The notes under the pieces: generated by a model
Seen by the model: the letters and a program-made list of their open reading frames with translations, nothing else
What the model was told of the DNA's origin: nothing
Database searches by the model: none
DNA from: an uncultured Saprospiraceae bacterium
GTDB lineage: Bacteria; Bacteroidota; Bacteroidia; Chitinophagales; Saprospiraceae
Reading direction: 5' to 3'
NCBI GenBank assembly: GCA_937864255.1
Contig: CALMIT010000109.1
Coordinates: forward strand, 1-8,021
Length of the DNA stretch: 8,021 nucleotides
Shown here: one piece after another, positions 5,976 to 8,021 of the stretch
Layout: each line of letters begins with the position of its first letter
Numbering within the stretch: position 1 is the first letter of the stretch
Position numbers and translations under genes: made by a program

Positions 5976-6620
5976 TTATCCCGTTTTTAGTTTCTGACTA
6001 TTTAAAAAGGCGATAAAATCTTTCACATCCAGCAAAAGCGCTTCCAGATTTTGGAGGCGCTTTTGCTTTTCGGCGGGCGTACCCCGCAGAGTGGTCGGAA
6101 ATTCACTTTTCAAAAAACGAAAAAACGCCGTTTGTTGCTCTAGTGCGGTGTTAAGTTGCGCTTCACTTTTTATTTTAAAAACAAGTTTTCCAGCGTCAAA
6201 AATCCGGCAGCCGTAAGCCAGCAGTGTGTCCGCTTTTTTACCGGCATCATGCTCCGGCAAACCGGCGCAAGCGCGGAATCCAGGCAGCAAATGATAGCGC
6301 TTCGGATCGCCGGCCCAACTTTTCAACCACTCAATTTTAGCGCTGATTTTATTTTCAACCGACCTGTATTCTTTTGAAAAACCGGCACTGTCGGTGGCTG
6401 CCAGCATTTTTTGTTGTTCAAAACAAAAAGTCAAATCCGTCGAAATCTGATCAACTTCGGGGACAAAATAACGGTGGCGCTCGTCTGAAAAATACGCCTC
6501 CCAACGACGCTCAAATTGCTTCTGAAAAGCCGGGAAAGACTGCTGTGGCCGCATCCAAATCAGCACGCCCGTGACCAAAACAGCCAGCATTGATAGCAGG
6601 AAAAAAGAAGTTCTGGTCAT
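5976..6620 (-). CDS. Signal-anchored protein of unknown function, second gene of a two-gene operon
   Basis: The 214-residue product is not recognised. Residues about 6-23 form one hydrophobic segment after MTRTS, so the protein is either anchored in the inner membrane facing the periplasm or secreted. The remainder is hydrophilic and looks mostly helical, with many Gln, Lys, Glu and aromatic residues (FQKQFERRWEAYF near 32-44; the last 40 residues are strongly helical with Leu heptad-like spacing). Three cysteines (66, 118, 138) could form a disulfide if periplasmic. Start is ATG at 6620, three bases after the stop of the upstream lipoprotein gene, so the two are surely cotranscribed and probably work together in the envelope. 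The end abuts the convergent Nudix-like gene with a five-base gap and no visible terminator. Confidence 0.8.
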   Translation of the reverse strand: MTRTSFFLLSMLAVLVTGVLIWMRPQQSFPAFQKQFERRWEAYFSDERHRYFVPEVDQISTDLTFCFEQQKMLAATDSAGFSKEYRSVENKISAKIEWLKSWAGDPKRYHLLPGFRACAGLPEHDAGKKADTLLAYGCRIFDAGKLVFKIKSEAQLNTALEQQTAFFRFLKSEFPTTLRGTPAEKQKRLQNLEALLLDVKDFIAFLNSQKLKTG

Positions 6621-6623
6621 ATT

Positions 6624-7514
6624 TTATTGAATCCTGTTGAAGCGAAGCGTGTTGTGCACCTGCATCGGAATCTCGATGCTGCGCGCTTTTTTCTGCGGCT
6701 TGAAACGCACGGTGCTCTCCGTAGCCGACTGTATTTCGTACGATCGGATCCAGCAGTAAGGGTCGAGCTCGAGCTGACACGTCCCGGCCCCCTTCAGCTT
6801 TGATTTGATTTTTATCGCGCCGAGATTGATGTACCTGGGAGCCGCCGAGGCTGAAATATCAGCGGTCATGGCGATTTTCGTGCGGTCTTTTTCTCTTTTT
6901 TCCAATTTGAAAACATATTCACGCTTGCGCCCGGCATTACTGATTTTCCGGCTCCAGGTGTCGCCGGCTTCCATCGGTTTGTAAGTCAGGTAACCGAATA
7001 ATTGTTTAAAAATATCAGCCATTGCGCGGTTATTGATGCGGCTTTCCAGAAGTGTTTTCAAGCTGTCCAGGACGTTGTCGTCCGCTTTTTTAAATGCTTC
7101 ATCAATGCCCGTAAAATTCTTCACCTCGCCAAAACGCGTCAGCAGCAGTTCCATTTTTGCATTTAAAACCGGCGCAAGCGCTTGATTCCCGGAAGCCCGG
7201 GTCGCCTCAAAATCAAAGGGCTGCCCGCCCTGGTGCTGCCTGACAGCTACGCGCTCGCACAAAATTTCGATAATCAGTTCGCCCTGGCTCATCACACCTT
7301 TCGGGTTGAAAATCAAGTCCATTTCAATGGAGCCGTTGGCCATTTTACTCGAATCCGTGCCGATCAGTTTTGCCTCAGTTTCCTGCACGAGCCGGTATTT
7401 CAAACGGGCAAATTCAGGATTTTTCAAATCAACGGGCAGGGCGCGGCGGGTATGACAGGCAGTCAACAACAACAGTGTCGCCAGGAGCAGGTTTTGGAAA
7501 GCGGAGCGATTCAT
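6624..7514 (-). CDS. Lipoprotein resembling DUF6263, first gene of a two-gene operon
   Basis: The 296-residue product has a clear lipoprotein signal: residues 1-19 with a Leu-rich core and lipobox LTAC, Cys20 being the lipidated residue. The mature part opens with a strand-rich segment (ARLKYRLVQETEAKL, then GSIEMDLIFNPKG). A central block reads ELLLTRFGEVKNFTGIDEA (122-140), followed by a helical part and YLTYKPMEAGDTWSRK (175-190). The order of these parts, a beta-rich start, a motif like 'G.v..v.G.d' and a 'P...GD.W' motif, matches what I recall of the Bacteroidota family DUF6263, whose function is unknown; a profile search is needed to confirm. The C-terminal third is again strand-rich with basic residues. 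Start is ATG at 7514 after an A/T-rich leader; a weak -7-like sequence lies at 7541-7534 on the minus strand. It is divergent from the CrtI fragment. Confidence 0.87.
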   Translation of the reverse strand: MNRSAFQNLLLATLLLLTACHTRRALPVDLKNPEFARLKYRLVQETEAKLIGTDSSKMANGSIEMDLIFNPKGVMSQGELIIEILCERVAVRQHQGGQPFDFEATRASGNQALAPVLNAKMELLLTRFGEVKNFTGIDEAFKKADDNVLDSLKTLLESRINNRAMADIFKQLFGYLTYKPMEAGDTWSRKISNAGRKREYVFKLEKREKDRTKIAMTADISASAAPRYINLGAIKIKSKLKGAGTCQLELDPYCWIRSYEIQSATESTVRFKPQKKARSIEIPMQVHNTLRFNRIQ

Positions 7515-7603
7515 ATTTGCATATTTTACTTGCGAAAGCTATTAAAATCTTGCGAGCCAGCCGCGCGTCAATGCTTTTATTCTTCATTTATACCGATTTT
7601 GGG

Positions 7604-7644
7604 TTTTTTGTTTAATCAATTTTAAAAAATTTTTAAACAAAAAA
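7604..7644. repeat. A/T-rich inverted repeat in the divergent gap before the CrtI fragment
   Basis: TTTTTTGTTTAA at 7604-7615 is the exact reverse complement of TTAAACAAAAAA at 7633-7644, with a 17-base spacer that itself contains a smaller A/T dyad (7618-7623 with 7626-7631). It lies between divergent genes. It could be an operator-like dyad or a structure in the leader of the CrtI fragment. As all but one base pair per arm are A-T, chance is also possible. No Bacteroidota -7 box was seen between it and the CrtI start. Confidence 0.6.
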
Positions 7645-7685
7645 ATATTACCACTGTTACACCGCCCATCAAAACCAAATCAACA

Positions 7686-8021
7686 TTGGCAAAGAAAATC
7701 ATCGTCATCGGGGCGGGTTTCGCGGGTCTGGCAGCGGCTTCAATGCTTGCCAAAAAAGGCTATGCAGTTACCATTTTGGAAAAAAACGAAACTCCCGGCG
7801 GGCGGGCGCGACAGTTCATTGCCGATGGTTTTACTTTCGACATGGGACCGAGTTGGTATTGGATGCCCGATGTTTTTGAAAATTATTTCAACCACTTTGG
7901 AAAGTCTGCTTCGGATTATTAGAAACTGGTGCGGCTTGACCCCTCCTAATTTATTTTTTTTGGGAAAGACGCCGTAATGGCAGTGCCGGCCGGCGCGGGG
8001 GAGGTGTTTGAAACGGTTTGA
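7686..8021 (+). pseudogene. crtI: CrtI-type phytoene (carotenoid) desaturase, N-terminal fragment with in-frame stops
   Basis: CrtI enzymes are FAD-dependent oxidoreductases that introduce double bases' worth of unsaturation into phytoene during carotenoid synthesis. The first 78 codons are typical: Rossmann motif VIGAGFAGLAAA (7-18), Glu32 ending the second strand, PGGRARQ (37-43) and FDMGPSWYWMPDVFE (51-65). The frame then meets TAG at 7920-7922, just where the family usually reads SDYY, so a Tyr is replaced. It reads on as KLVRLDPS, where a second expected Tyr is TAA at 7947-7949, and continues as FIFFGKDAVMAVPAG before TGA at 8019-8021, the last bases of the window. Homology therefore stays in one frame through two stops. 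Full-length CrtI is about 490-500 residues, so most of the gene is beyond the edge. The only start seen is TTG at 7686 (followed by AKKIIVIG). Either a decaying gene or sequence errors at a contig end; I cannot decide. Confidence 0.75.

Noticed and set aside
7182..7625. Open frame of 147 codons on the plus strand across the lipoprotein start
   Set aside because: It is antisense to a lipoprotein gene with a clear signal peptide, and it runs into the A/T dyad; nothing supports it as coding.
7920..7949. Reassignment of TAG/TAA to tyrosine
   Set aside because: TAA ends four intact genes in the window (icd, the Nudix-like gene and both genes of the 5976-7514 operon), so it is a working stop; pseudogene or sequence error is simpler.

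Overview
The window looks like an ordinary chromosomal stretch of a Bacteroidota bacterium. The evidence is: almost no Shine-Dalgarno sequences, with A-rich leaders before start codons; a close match to the Bacteroidota promoter pattern (TTTG, about 18 bp, TAnnTTTG) in front of icd; two Bacteroidota-style lipoproteins of unknown function; and 7-bp-phased degenerate repeats in gene gaps. The genus cannot be told from sequence alone. Base composition is moderate and even, and no integrase, transposase, tRNA, rRNA or CRISPR array was seen.

Layout. 1-805 (minus) is the N-terminal two thirds or so of a membrane-anchored HtrA/Deg serine protease running off the left edge, followed by a gap of about 300 bp. 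1105-2129 (plus) is a two-gene unit: a 76-residue single-pass membrane protein whose stop overlaps the start of dapF (diaminopimelate epimerase). 2204-3244 (minus) is ruvB, convergent with dapF, and each side of ruvB carries a short heptamer-phased repeat tract. 3315-3980 (minus) is a probable lipoprotein with no ATG start. 4063-5328 (plus) is NADP-type isocitrate dehydrogenase with a clear promoter and a strong terminator. 5539-5970 (plus) is a small protein that resembles a Nudix fold without the Nudix box. 7514-5976 (minus) is a two-gene operon: a lipoprotein resembling DUF6263, then a signal-anchored protein of unknown function. 7686-8021 (plus) is the start of a CrtI-type carotenoid desaturase interrupted by in-frame stops.

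The genes do not form one pathway. They are housekeeping functions (lysine/peptidoglycan precursor, Holliday-junction branch migration, TCA cycle, envelope quality control) interleaved with envelope proteins of unknown role. I found no convincing new multi-gene system. The items most worth a second look are the CrtI reading frame, which stays readable through two stops that both sit at expected tyrosines; the heptamer tracts on both sides of ruvB that overlap stop codons; the Nudix-like protein lacking its catalytic box; and the lipoprotein whose only plausible start is TTG.
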